The translations under genes were made by a program, and so were the position numbers. Shown here one piece after another: positions 24,561 to 35,208 of a stretch of 64,000 nucleotides of DNA. The DNA lies in contig NW_025813486.1 of assembly GCF_021976095.1 (NCBI RefSeq), positions 12,308,422 through 12,372,421 on the forward strand, in the 5' to 3' direction. The stretch's first letter is position 1, and the number at the start of each line of letters is the position of its first letter. The notes beneath the pieces were generated by a model that saw only the letters and a program-made list of their open reading frames with translations, made no database searches and had not been told where the DNA came from. This stretch comes from Xenia sp. Carnegie-2017. Lineage: Eukaryota > Cnidaria > Anthozoa > Malacalcyonacea > Xeniidae.

Positions 24561-25690
24561 AAAAGCATCTTAAGAGCTTTGCTATGTAAGGCTGCGTTTA
24601 TACTATACCAGATTCACTCAACACAAGACATCTTCTTTTTTTTAAAGGTTAACTGCTCGGAGAAAAAGCTTATTAAGCTGATAGATTTAGTCGATTTGAT
24701 TGCGTTTCTGATTTTGAACAATTTCCCTTCCTTTTAATACAAAGAATATTAAACCTGCTACGATAATAATTAAAATTTATATGGCACACGCAATCGATGA
24801 AACTACAGCAAACTTCGAGTAATATTTTATTGCAGGTGGCAACCACAAAAATGTGTTTGAATAATTATGAGGCGCCAAATCACAGAATAGATGTCTTAAC
24901 AGAAGGTCCACTATTGTCGGAACCTTTAATGTTCTTTTCCCCCACTTTTCTGAAGTAATTTCTAAGCAGACACGCCTTTCAGCAAGTTTTTTCAGCAAAC
25001 AGCAGTCAAGCAAAGAAGCGTGGTGCCCTCCCAAACATAAGGACGCCCGTACGCCCATGCTCTACGACAAAGTTCTGACAAAAAGAAGTTAAAAATAACC
25101 AGAGACGACTATCGCAAAGTGTGCCATAAAAACTACCGAACCGAAAAAAAGCTCAATCAAAACTATAGAGATTAACATCGTTGACTTGACTAAAGGCTGA
25201 TTGTTGGCGTGCGAAACAACAGAAAAAGTAAGTGCCAGTCAATAAGTCATTTATTTTTCCTTGCTGTCTGAAATTAGCTTTCAATCTCATTTTATGAATT
25301 CGATGGAAGTTAAACTTTGTAATTGTTCTGAATGGAAAGACACGAGCTATCAAGCACACTTAAACATTTTGTAAACTAACAGAACTGTTTGTACAATGAG
25401 GTATTGGAAAGAGAAATATATGACATATAATTTACTGTTCTCCTCAATACCTTAGTTTCAAAAACACGTAATTGACTATATTACGGATGGTTTCCACCTG
25501 AAATTTCCAGGCAGCAGAGAGTGATATTGATCATTTTGCTAATAAGCACTCAACAGAAAAATTACAAGTGGACCAGTTGAGCGTCGCAATCCTTTTACTA
25601 TGGTAAGAATTGTCAAACAATGCAATATCATGAAAGAATTTACAATGTAGGACATACGTATGTCACTAAACGATATCTTGATCACAAATT
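24560..25690. other. No recognisable gene
   Basis: No family or repeat ends recognised. The minus frame 24777-25058 (93 codons) is the longest here; it lacks recognisable motifs and a partner elsewhere in the window, so I do not call it a gene. Confidence 0.45.
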
Positions 25691-27072
25691 GGCATTGTGT
25701 ATCTAATTGAAACTAACAACTAAGATACGGCTTATTTTATGGTTTGTTTAGCTTGCAGGAGGTTGACTTATGTTTACAAAAATGTGACCCAGTTTCTATT
25801 TTGAAGTCGGACAAATTACAAATGGAAGCCATTAATGTTGTGCTTAAAATAGTACCATTTGAAGTCACATTACCGACTTGTGGATTACTTTTCAACCAGG
25901 GACTCTGAGGGCATCTGTTGATAAACAAATAATTGATGAAGTGCCTTATTTGTGCCAGGATGGCTTGCCTATACTATAAATAAATATAACTAAACCTTTT
26001 TAAGTAATTAAGCAAGAAGTATATAAATAAACATTATTGAAATATTTTTTCTAGATGACAGCGATTTAACAATAAAAAATTTAGTTTATTGTTTATATAA
26101 CCGACCTCGTTTGAATAAGCATAGCGTGCGCCTGCACCGCTATACAGGAGCGCCCGAACGCCTAATATTAAATACTAAATGCTAAAACATACGTGTTTTA
26201 CACACTTTGTTTCTTTTGAAATCAATTGTTTGTTAAGAGCAGTGACTACGATTATAGGTATGAATATTTGTAGGAGTATATGAATATATTCGTTAATAGC
26301 AAGTATTAGATCAATATTTAGTAAAATATAAACATAAAGCAAAGACTATTCTAGAAAATTGGTTCAACATTGTGGCAACTTCGTTGCAACAACAAGCGCA
26401 TTTTCGTTGCCGATACAACCTTACCAAAAATGGGAAAGCGAGGCTGAACAGCCCGTCGACTGTGGTAAAGAGAAAGGTTTTAAAATATTGTGAAGATTTT
26501 CATTTCTTTGAACATAAATGGAGTGTATTAGACTTTGTTCGTAAGTAACTCTTCAAACACATATCACACTTCATTTTTTGTATTGCGCCAGTAAAAAATG
26601 TGTAGATTAAAGGAGACCGTCTTTAAGATCTACGTTGTCCTAACGTTTCTCGTTATGGTTTTTTTTGGAGATTCATAATAAAACTTAAAAATGTCGTCTG
26701 TGTATTGATCCCATAATGAGAAAATCTAACAAAACAAATGTTGAACATTGCTCAATCCCTTTAAAGGGGTAGTCAGACCTTAACACAACTTTCGCTCATA
26801 TGAAAGTGTATATTGTTCTTACCTCTCTCGCGAAATCCTAGGTTTCCAATTCAAAGTTAACTCGAGAAATAATGCCTTAAATGTGTGTATTTTTCGATCG
26901 TCATTGTGTACATGCAAGCGAAGCCGCAGTCCAGCAGCGGTTTTTCGTCGTTACGTCACTGCGCGGTGATCGTTGTCAACATTAGACAAAATATACTAGC
27001 AAAAGTAGAAATTACGCATAGGCATATTCACCGTTGCATTTTATTTTCTAAGTTTTTAAATTATTTTGCGCA

Positions 27073-27246
27073 ATGGATACGGATTACTCAAACGATTCCT
27101 CTAGTAATTATTCTGGAAGCAGTGTTTCAAACTACGAAGAAATGATTGACGATCAAAACATGATTCAACCATATGCTTATGAGCCGATTGAATCAGACTC
27201 TAGCGACGAGCCTATGGACGACTCCGACGAAGTTCAGCTGTTATAA
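27073..27246 (+). CDS. Acidic 57-codon frame in left arm of palindromic element
   Basis: Starts MDTDYSNDSSSNYSGSS, continues with a PYAYEP motif, then an Asp/Ser-rich tail (SDSSDEPMDDSDE). Acidic N-termini with a PY.fEPE motif precede the cysteine-rich domain in P2X7-receptor C-terminus-like (P2RX7_C) proteins often carried by animal transposons. The frame stops two bases before the next frame (27249-27458), so the pair probably represents one gene with a lost middle or an unrecognised splice. The mirror copy is at 28887-29060. Confidence 0.45.
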   Translation: MDTDYSNDSSSNYSGSSVSNYEEMIDDQNMIQPYAYEPIESDSSDEPMDDSDEVQLL

Positions 27247-27248
27247 CA

Positions 27249-27458
27249 ATGAATGAAGACTCAGCACAATTTGAGGGAATAGATACTCCGGACTGTATTA
27301 CAGATAATCCTGTTTTTCGAAATCTTTGTTTAAATTATTGGGTATTACGACTGGCATGGAGTGAGTACAAACAACACTATGGTTCAAGAAAATTAGAGTA
27401 CCACTACCATCTTTTGCTGTTAGCTACATTCGAGCACATTTCCAACCGCCAGGTCTAG
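27249..27458 (+). CDS. P2RX7_C-like fragment in left arm
   Basis: The segment DCITDNPVFRNLCLNYWVLR followed by LAWSEYKQHYG resembles the CITDhPGF...C...vL..ay..Y...yG core of P2RX7_C-like zinc-binding domains. After codon 46 the family-like continuation (VPLPSFAVSYIRAHFQPPG, then FVFEGFKFADE) is in another frame, 27391-27501, so the copy is frameshifted. The upstream CxCGxC part of the domain is absent. The mirror copy at 28675-28884 encodes the identical 69 residues. Confidence 0.5.
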   Translation: MNEDSAQFEGIDTPDCITDNPVFRNLCLNYWVLRLAWSEYKQHYGSRKLEYHYHLLLLATFEHISNRQV

Positions 27459-28674
27459 AAGAGGACTTTGTCTTTGAGGGTTTTAAATTCGCTGATGAAT
27501 AATAATGGTAATGTAAACTATTATAGCCATATTTATAAGTATCGTTAATGATGAATTACTAATAAATAAAAATATAAATTGGATTTAGTAAATGAACAAT
27601 AAATACAAATTATAATGGCCAAGCCAAACCAATTCTTTATTTGTGCTATGCAAGGATTTTGGTGTACATAATTAAAAAGTGCCTTTGTTAATGAATTTGC
27701 ATAGCAAAACAAAAAATTGTGCTACTTTACTATTAGAGATTCTCTTATTATTAATTATAAATATTGATATATACATAATTATTTTTGGGGGACTGTTTAC
27801 ACATTCTTGATTTGTGTGCTTCTAAAACACTTTATTTGTTTGGCTTTTCTATAGATGCAATATTTCTTGGAATGTTTGCTGGTAAAGAAATCTTGTTATG
27901 TACATTTTTTACATTAAAACAGCAGACATCTTCCATCATACCTTGCACAAAAGAATATGACTTACTCACCATAATTGGCTTGGCTACCCAATTTTTTCGC
28001 CCTTTTGGGAACACGATAAGCACAAGTGGAAGGAGGGAAAATACTTTATTAAAAGTGCTTTTCGTATAAAGGTATGCTTGCAAGAACCAAGTTGGCAGCG
28101 ATAGACCACAATGTAAACACTGGCAGAAAACAAGCACAAGTTCAATGTGGAAAGCAGCAAGGGGAAAAATGATATAATATCGTGTTCCCAAAAGGACGAG
28201 AAAATTGGGTAGCCAAGCCAATTATGGTGAGTAAGTCATATTCTTTTGTGCAAGGTATGATAGAAGATGTCTGCTGTTTTAATGTAAAAAATGTACATAA
28301 CAAGATTTCTTTATCAGCAAACATTTCAAGAAATATTGCATCTATAGAAAAGCCAAACATAGGAAGTGTTATACAAGCACAATAATAAGAGAATCTCTAA
28401 TAGTAAAGTAGCCCAATTTTTTGTTTTGCTATGCAAATTCATTAGCAAAGGCACTTTTTAATTATGTACACCAAAATCCTTGCATAGCACAAATAAAGAA
28501 TTGGTTTGGCTTGGCCATTATAATTTGTATTTATTGTTCATTTACTAAATCCAATTTATATTTTTATTTATTAGTAATTCATCATTAACGATACTTATAA
28601 ATATGGCTATAATAGTTTACATTACCATTATTATTCATCAGCGAATTTAAAACCCTCAAAGACAAAGTCCTCTT

Positions 28675-28884
28675 CTAGACCTGGCGGTTGGAAATGTGCT
28701 CGAATGTAGCTAACAGCAAAAGATGGTAGTGGTACTCTAATTTTCTTGAACCATAGTGTTGTTTGTACTCACTCCATGCCAGTCGTAATACCCAATAATT
28801 TAAACAAAGATTTCGAAAAACAGGATTATCTGTAATACAGTCCGGAGTATCTATTCCCTCAAATTGTGCTGAGTCTTCATTCAT
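28675..28884 (-). CDS. P2RX7_C-like fragment in right arm (mirror copy)
   Basis: Encodes the same 69 residues as 27249-27458 with no amino-acid change, on the opposite strand. Complete identity shows that the arms were copied or converted recently, including the frameshift after the CITDN...YG core. Confidence 0.5.
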   Translation of the reverse strand: MNEDSAQFEGIDTPDCITDNPVFRNLCLNYWVLRLAWSEYKQHYGSRKLEYHYHLLLLATFEHISNRQV

Positions 28885-28886
28885 TG

Positions 28887-29060
28887 TTACAACAGCTGAA
28901 CTTCGTTGGAGTCGTCCATAGGCTCGTCGCTAGAGTCTGTTTCAATCGGCTCATAAGCATATGGTTGAATCATGTTTTGATCGTTAATCATTTCTTCGTA
29001 GTTTGAAACACTGCTTCCAGAATAATTACTAGAGGAATCGTTTGAGTAATCCGTATCCAT
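28887..29060 (-). CDS. Acidic frame in right arm (mirror copy)
   Basis: Inverted copy of 27073-27246 with a few base differences. It has the same start, same length and same acidic composition. Together with 28675-28884 it repeats the left-arm gene pair. Confidence 0.4.
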   Translation of the reverse strand: MDTDYSNDSSSNYSGSSVSNYEEMINDQNMIQPYAYEPIETDSSDEPMDDSNEVQLL

Positions 29061-29904
29061 TGCGCAAAATAATTTAAAAACTTAGAAAATAAAATGCAAC
29101 GATGAATATGCTTATGCGTAATTTCTACTTTTGCTAGTATATTTTGTCTAATGTTGACAACGATCACCGCGCAGTGACGTCACGACGAAAAACCGCTGCT
29201 GGACTGCGGCTTCGCTTGCATGTACACAATGGCGATCGAACAAGAGGCAAAAATACCCACATTTAAGGCATTATTTCTCGAGTTAAATTTGAATTGGAAA
29301 CCTAGGATTTCGTGAGAGAGGTAAGAACAATATACACTTTCATATGAGCGAAAGTTGTGTTATATCCTGACTACCCCTTTAAATCTGCTTGACAATTTGA
29401 GGTAAAAAATTTGCAATGGTAACTAAAACATTTCTTTCTTTCATAAAATCAACTTTTACCATAAAATCATCTTTTAAAACCCTTGTGTTGTTGACAGGGA
29501 CAAGTGCAGAATTAAAAAAAGTGAAAGATCCAAAAATTAAGTCATGGCACACTGGCTGATGTTGATTAACAAATTCCATGACAGTGTCAAAGAAAACACT
29601 TAAATAATTCTCTCATATTACACTTTGTCTTCATTTGTATATTTGTAGTGCTACAGCTCTTGCAGACGAACACAAAGGCCATGGCAAAGTTTTCTAAGCC
29701 AAAGTCAAAATTTTACATGGTGGAAATTATCGGGATTTAATTTTATAAATAAAAATTTTGAACATATTACAAACAAATTTTTTTTAATGCATAGGATGCA
29801 ATACTATTTACCAAAAATAGATCCAATAGAAATTGAATTATGTTATTTATAATTTGATTCCTTTGTGGTTAAAGTTTGTGCGAAAAGCAATGGAAACTAA
29901 ACAA

Positions 29905-30005
29905 AACAAAGGTTTCGTTTATTAAGGTCAAAGAGTCGAATATATAAAGGTCTTGTTTACAAAAGTCTTGTTTATAAAGGTCTGGAACAAAGGCTTGTTC
30001 TTAAC
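29905..30005. repeat. Short tandem repeat, aaaggtcttgtttat-like units
   Basis: About five imperfect units of 13-18 bp (aaaggtcttgtttac, aaaagtcttgtttat, aaaggtctggaac). The block B counterpart at 50675-50785 has a different arrangement of units, so the array has changed length since the duplication. Confidence 0.65.
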
Positions 30006-30032
30006 AGTGTATTCATTTAATTAAGCGTTTAA

Positions 30033-30272
30033 CTATAAAATCGCTGAATTTTGCCGAATCTGGTAGAAAAAGTTCATGTAATGCATAAATGATTCCATAT
30101 TAAAGGACGAGCAACCTACAGTCCAAGGGCGAGCTGTAGTCACAGAACTAATGACATGGAAGCTGCCGTCGTGCAAGCCACAAAATTTCCTGTGAGTAAA
30201 GTTTGATTGGGAATCTTCTGATCCATTGTAAGGTATATAGTAGTAAATGCTTAAGAATGCATCAGCAATCAC
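30033..30272 (-). CDS. 79-codon frame conserved between blocks A and B
   Basis: Matches the 79-codon frame at 50816-51055 without internal indels. It begins with AFLSIYYYIPYNGSEDSQSN and has a possible N-glycosylation site (NFT). I do not recognise it. The frame extends a few codons upstream of the Met, so it could be a terminal exon. Many of the differences between copies change the amino acid, so constraint is doubtful and it may be open only because the duplication is recent. Confidence 0.25.
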   Translation of the reverse strand: MIADAFLSIYYYIPYNGSEDSQSNFTHRKFCGLHDGSFHVISSVTTARPWTVGCSSFNMESFMHYMNFFYQIRQNSAIL

Positions 30273-30691
30273 AACGTTCTTTTTTAACGTTTGACAATTT
30301 CATTCATTGGGCAGGGAAAAGAAATCAAAATAAACACTACTAATATCCTGGTGTATAGTACTAAAAAGGATACATAGAAACGGCATTAACAAAACAGGTG
30401 GCTATTTACTCCTTTTGTTCTTTACAAGCAAACGATAGAATCCCTACTAAACTTCCTGGACAGTTGAGTTTCTTCAATTTTTAATTTTACCTTTGTATAA
30501 TATCAATACGAGATAACTTGCATGAGATGTCCGAATGATGTAAGATAATCAAGATCAAACAATAGGAGACCTAAATATTTTATGGCTTTATATATTACAT
30601 GAACATGAATAAATATCTCTAAAACATTATCTATAGTAATGCCTTGTTAAATTTGTTGAATTTCTACTCGGTTTATGTCAAAACTTAGCAA

Positions 30692-33600
30692 ACGTTTGCA
30701 TGCCATAGAGCAAGCAGCAATATTTATTATGGTTTAAATACTCAATCCCAATTGCGATATAGCCGGGGGGGGCTACAGCCCCCTGTCGGGTAACCCCAGC
30801 CCTTCATCTAAGGAGAATGTGAAAATTTGTTGTATAATGAACAAAAAAATTAAACGAAAATTTACCAAGTCAATGTTTGTCGTCTGCATCCTATGTGATT
30901 GAAACATACACTAAAAACTTACATCTCAAACGGTATCATAACTTTTTAAGAGGTGTATCTTGTCTGTTTACACGAAAATTGTGTAAATTTACACCTTTGC
31001 GGTATTTGCTTTACACTTTGAAACTTAGAGTGTACTTATATTGAAGCCTGGCAGAAGCATTATCGCCTTAACCCAACGACTTAGTGTATCTTTCAAGATA
31101 TTACAGTTTGTGATTTAATCAAACTTATAGGTAATCCGGTTTCCTTTATCTCAAATATCTGAGATCTGTTTAAGATATTTTTAAGACAAAATAATAATAA
31201 CACACGAACGCTCATTAACTGTTTTAGCTAGAAGTCAGCATTCCTGGGCATATTTATTAAATGTGCAAGAGTAAATTGAGCAATACTGACATTTAATAAA
31301 CAGTGTGTGTGTTTTCCATTAAAAACGGCCTTTTTATGCAAGAGTCAAATAAAAGAGCACTGCATCATGTATTAAACACACCTGTAACCCAACCCAGATT
31401 TTAACAACATTAAAAAATACCTAATCAAATACCACACTGACATGAGAAAAAAGGATGCCTTTTATTCTTCAAACAAATCTGTAGCTACCCTTCCTTATAT
31501 CCTTCGTATTACTGTCCATGGACATTAACTATGATGACATCAGTAATTACATAGAATTTAAATATGTCGGAATATCTGTTAGATAAATTGCACGCCTTTT
31601 TTGTGTGCTGAAGTCTCGGTTGATTAATATTACTGTGATTTGGTCCAAATCTATTTTTCAAAATACCCTACCAAACAAAACAATTGGTGGAAAAGCATAA
31701 AATTACGTATCACTCCTTTCAACATAAATGCACTAAGGGCTATTACTCCCGTGTCACGTTTCCAAGAAACAGTAGTAATCTTTAGATAAGTTAACACTTG
31801 AGCAAACAATTCACTATATGTTATAAAGCAATTTAGGTGTCAAATTTTATTCTCTTTGATCATGAAATTCCTTTTATGTCATCTATGTTCAAATGACCAA
31901 GTAAATGAATAGCACTGAGCTATAAATTGCTCTTAGTATTCCACATCCAAATTTCGCAGGCCAAGCCATTGCAATCCACTATAACATACCTTCCCCCTCC
32001 CCCAACGTTTTATGCCCATAAGCACTTCTGACAATTATAAAAAATTATATGTTTCAAAGATTCTACTGGTAACTCCTGCCCTCCAGCAGTTTTTCATTAA
32101 ACGATGAGTCTTTCCAAAAAGTGAAGTATCAGCAGTACATCATTGGTTTTTAGGTTGAGATTATAAAATACGTTTGAAAATTGGAATTAATTGCAGAAAA
32201 ATGTTGCAATATAGCCAAATATTGGCCTTCTTGCCCTCCTTGCAGAATTTGTTTCTTTGTAAGTTTCCTATAATCAGGTCATTCCGTAATATTGCAGCGA
32301 TTCTACATTTTAGTTGTTTTAACTTTTTGTTTACCAAATTTTACAGCTGCGTTTGCTTACATAAATTCAGCTTTCACATTTCCGCTTGCTTGTATATAGC
32401 ATAAAACACTAACGTCTAATTGTTATTTCATGAAACATTTCATACTACTGGAATCCTTTTCCCAGGACTTCCGTTATGGATAGCTGGACATGAGCCATTA
32501 ACGTCATAAACTAGAGCTTCAACAAGAACAACGTCATTCCAGTTCATTCTACGTTTTTTACTCTTTATTTCAGAACCAACAAGACAATAATGCTGTCGCA
32601 AAATCTTAAGGCATACCTCAACCATGTCTCCAACACAGGTCTCTGGTGCTCTTCCATATTTAAAGAGAATCAAGGAATTATTAATTTCATAATCGGATTC
32701 GTTCACACAATGTTTAGCCTTTATACCAGCCTCTTTGTTTGATAAGCAATAACTGGTTAATATTATCTGAGCTGAATCAAGTGCCGACCTAGGTTCACCC
32801 GTATGAACACTTAACTGAGGATCTGATAAAATTTCTTTGATGTCGGTTGATCTAACAGCTGCTTTGGGCTCAAACTTTTTGTTGTACTCATCCAAAGGGG
32901 CAGTGCAAATTTTCAGATTCCAATAGTAACGTTCTCTCTCAAAGTGCCATGCATAGTTAAGGACAAGACTTACCGGACATATAAGGCCGTCTGTGCTCAT
33001 AATTCTATAAACCTCTTCAAAATCGCGAGCTTTATATCGATTTATTAAGTATTTTCTACAATTTGTAAATGTATCACGATATATGTAAATTGGAAAATGT
33101 AGCATAAAGTCCCCAACAGCTTGTCGACCAAGAGCAAGAAATATAGCTCTGTCGCATTGTCTTGCAAACTCAGCGTGTAATAGTGTGCAGTCTGTACCAA
33201 TAACTCTTAAGCGTGTGCCATTAAACATTGAACGATGGGTCACAGACGCTGAAAATGCGGTGTCGGAATCAACCCACGCTATAACCGTATCGTTTGTGTA
33301 CAGATCATTATAAAAACTGCTCCAAATTTGTCTGTTGTAACCAGTGTCTCGTTTAGGCCATGGCATTTTTAAGAGTGTTTCATGACCATTAGGTAAAGCT
33401 TCATACACAATTATTAAATTACGGTGAGGGAAATATTTCACAAAATGATCTTTCATAATTGCTGCTAGTTTATGATCGAGTTCAGACTCTTCGTCCAATA
33501 CCACCACAAGGCTACCGTATGACGGGGGCCAAAACAACACCATTGTCCTTAAAAAATCGCAATAAAATCGTTCTATATGCATCCCTGTTAATCTTATGAA

Positions 33601-33865
33601 CAAACTGACAAATGGCAGTTTGTTAGATTCAACGTTACTAATTCTCAAAGGACTGCTTTTTGAATGCTCCAAATCTTGCTTACTTGTCTCAAGACGAATA
33701 ATAAATAAAATGCACATGGCACTTGTGGCAGATAAGATGACAATCAACTTCAAGTAATTTTTCATTGTTATGAGCCACCACATAATGATAACTAAAAAAT
33801 AAAAAACAAACTACATATTTTAATAAGAAAACTTCGGATCTTAAATGTTGGACATTAGACAAGAC
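30692..33865. repeat. Glycosyltransferase unit, copy 2
   Basis: The middle copy of the three-fold unit (13488-16718, 51460-54693). Compared with copy 1 it has small indels (for example a 6-bp ataata gain near 31193 and a loss of about 40 bp near 31300) and otherwise nearly the same sequence. Downstream of the gene the three copies share a plus-strand frame (32174-32404 here) that I treat as non-coding. Confidence 0.85.
32440..33783 (-). CDS. GT-A-like glycosyltransferase, type II membrane protein (copy 2, intact)
   Basis: An intact 447-residue frame. A short cytosolic start is followed by one hydrophobic signal anchor (about residues 11-29, LKLIVILSATSAMCILFII), then a Ser-rich stem and a long lumenal domain with DTGYNRQIWSSFYNDLY (146-162) and WVDSD (170-174). 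The DSD, in a beta-strand-like context, fits the metal- and nucleotide-sugar-binding DxD of GT-A enzymes. Sequons occur at N164 (NDT), N188 (NGT) and N361 (NES). A Golgi transferase is the likely role; donor, acceptor and exact family are unknown to me. The Met of MKNYLKL (33765) is the alternative start and is conserved in all copies. A strong splice acceptor (tttgttttttattttttag) ends 8 bases upstream, so an earlier exon is expected and the true N-terminus may differ. Confidence 0.75.
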   Translation of the reverse strand: MWWLITMKNYLKLIVILSATSAMCILFIIRLETSKQDLEHSKSSPLRISNVESNKLPFVSLFIRLTGMHIERFYCDFLRTMVLFWPPSYGSLVVVLDEESELDHKLAAIMKDHFVKYFPHRNLIIVYEALPNGHETLLKMPWPKRDTGYNRQIWSSFYNDLYTNDTVIAWVDSDTAFSASVTHRSMFNGTRLRVIGTDCTLLHAEFARQCDRAIFLALGRQAVGDFMLHFPIYIYRDTFTNCRKYLINRYKARDFEEVYRIMSTDGLICPVSLVLNYAWHFERERYYWNLKICTAPLDEYNKKFEPKAAVRSTDIKEILSDPQLSVHTGEPRSALDSAQIILTSYCLSNKEAGIKAKHCVNESDYEINNSLILFKYGRAPETCVGDMVEVCLKILRQHYCLVGSEIKSKKRRMNWNDVVLVEALVYDVNGSCPAIHNGSPGKRIPVV

Positions 33866-35208
33866 CAGGAGTGGCGCCAGGGGGGGGGGCTACAGCCCCC
33901 TGTCGGGAATCCTACCCCCACTCCTCGTCGGGGATAATTTGACTATTTATCGGGGAATGAATAACGAAAAAATGTAATTTCCAATGTCGATTATCGCCGT
34001 TTGTTTAAAGTAATGTTAGCACTCAGCATCGGCAATAATCTTTATACACGCCAGTTATCCTATATTAAATTTAAAAAAATAATAAAGTTACTCTGAAATA
34101 CTTATTTTTAAATGTTCATTAGAAAACAGATATGCAAATGCGACATGAGATATATTTGCATATGCAATCGCCACAACGCTTGCCCGCTCTTAGTTTTCTG
34201 TCAGGTATTTTACAACTGGACTTTCCAATTTTGAAAGGAAATTCTTTGTAAAAACTAAAAAAATCAGCTGTTTCAGTTTCGAACCAGCAATGAGCATTAG
34301 ATTCTGGCAGTTTTACATGTATTACGGCTATTGATTTTCATAGATCACCATCAAGTATCCGGACAGCTAATGACCTTAGGAATTCATGGTGGTCGAGAGA
34401 GCAAACTGGATTTGGTTACCGTAGTGAACATGTTCAACGCTAGCTTTCCCAAGTTGTAGAATTGTTCTCTGAACATCAAACAATTAAATGGAATGATTCA
34501 CCGTTATATCTTTTTTGTGCATTATTATATCTTACTCGTTATTTGTACACAAGTTATATCTTACTTGTGCATTATTAATATTATCTCTTAGGATATATAT
34601 AAATTATATTTATATATTATTTCCTAGTACACCACTGATTCATTATATACATACAGTCAAAAAGAACTGCTCACGAGCAAAATAGTTTAACAGGGTAACA
34701 TTGAGATAAAGTGCCAAAACATAAGATTAAAGTTAAACAAGAAAAAAAAATAGTATAATAGTATCTCTAATTACTAATGTATCCTCATCTTACTTTGATT
34801 ACAGCTTTGTATATAGGTTAAAGAAGATGTTCAATATGTTTATAAAGCTTTGAGAAAAATAAAAAATTTTTTATTATTACTATCCAACATTACTAGAAAA
34901 CTCAGGGCACTCTTTTTACTTACTGTATAGCTTTATTATAGCCAATCATATGTATATCACTGGATTGAATGCACGACTAGCAGGGCTGTTAGTACAAAAG
35001 TGATTGGTGGGGATATTCATAACTTCAGTTGTGTCAGACTGACTTCTTTTAATAGTAACCTTCTTTTAAAAAAATCAATTGGGCACAAACGAATATATGT
35101 AAAAACAACCCATATCCCAAGCTAGCGTTCTAGTTGCAGCTCTCACAACTAGTCAAAAACATGCTATTTCCAAAACAAACTGTTGTTTCAACGATTTAGT
35201 TAAAACAC

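Larger units (their letters stand above)
26765..29378. mobile_element. Palindromic TTAA-flanked DNA transposon
   Basis: The two ends begin aggggtagtcagac and its near-inverse, flanked by TTAA on both sides (26761-26764, 29379-29382). The empty site with a single TTAA is at about 8312-8320. The arms, 26765-28020 and 28176-29378, are inverted copies about 1.2 kb long and nearly identical, around a 155-bp loop. TTAA duplication is used by Kolobok and piggyBac elements; the AGGGG end fits Kolobok better than piggyBac's CCC start, but I see no transposase, so it is non-autonomous. Each arm carries the same two small frames, annotated separately. Confidence 0.85.
25700..29441 (+). pseudogene. Ulp1/C48-like gene, copy 2, interrupted by a palindromic transposon
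   Basis: 25738-26764 and 29383-29441 align to 7290-8379, including the promoter-side spacer, the exon before GTAAGT (26541) and the exon beginning after ttttttttggag near 26670. The His block reads INGVY with a stop instead of INGVHW, and other substitutions close the frames, so this copy is dead. The transposon at 26765-29378 sits inside the exon that matches 8223-8334. The Cys-block exon present in copy 1 is absent here because similarity stops at 29441, just before block A begins. Confidence 0.6.

Noticed and set aside
24777-25058. 93-codon minus frame as a gene
   Set aside because: No motif, no second copy and no splice or promoter support; length is within chance for this base composition.
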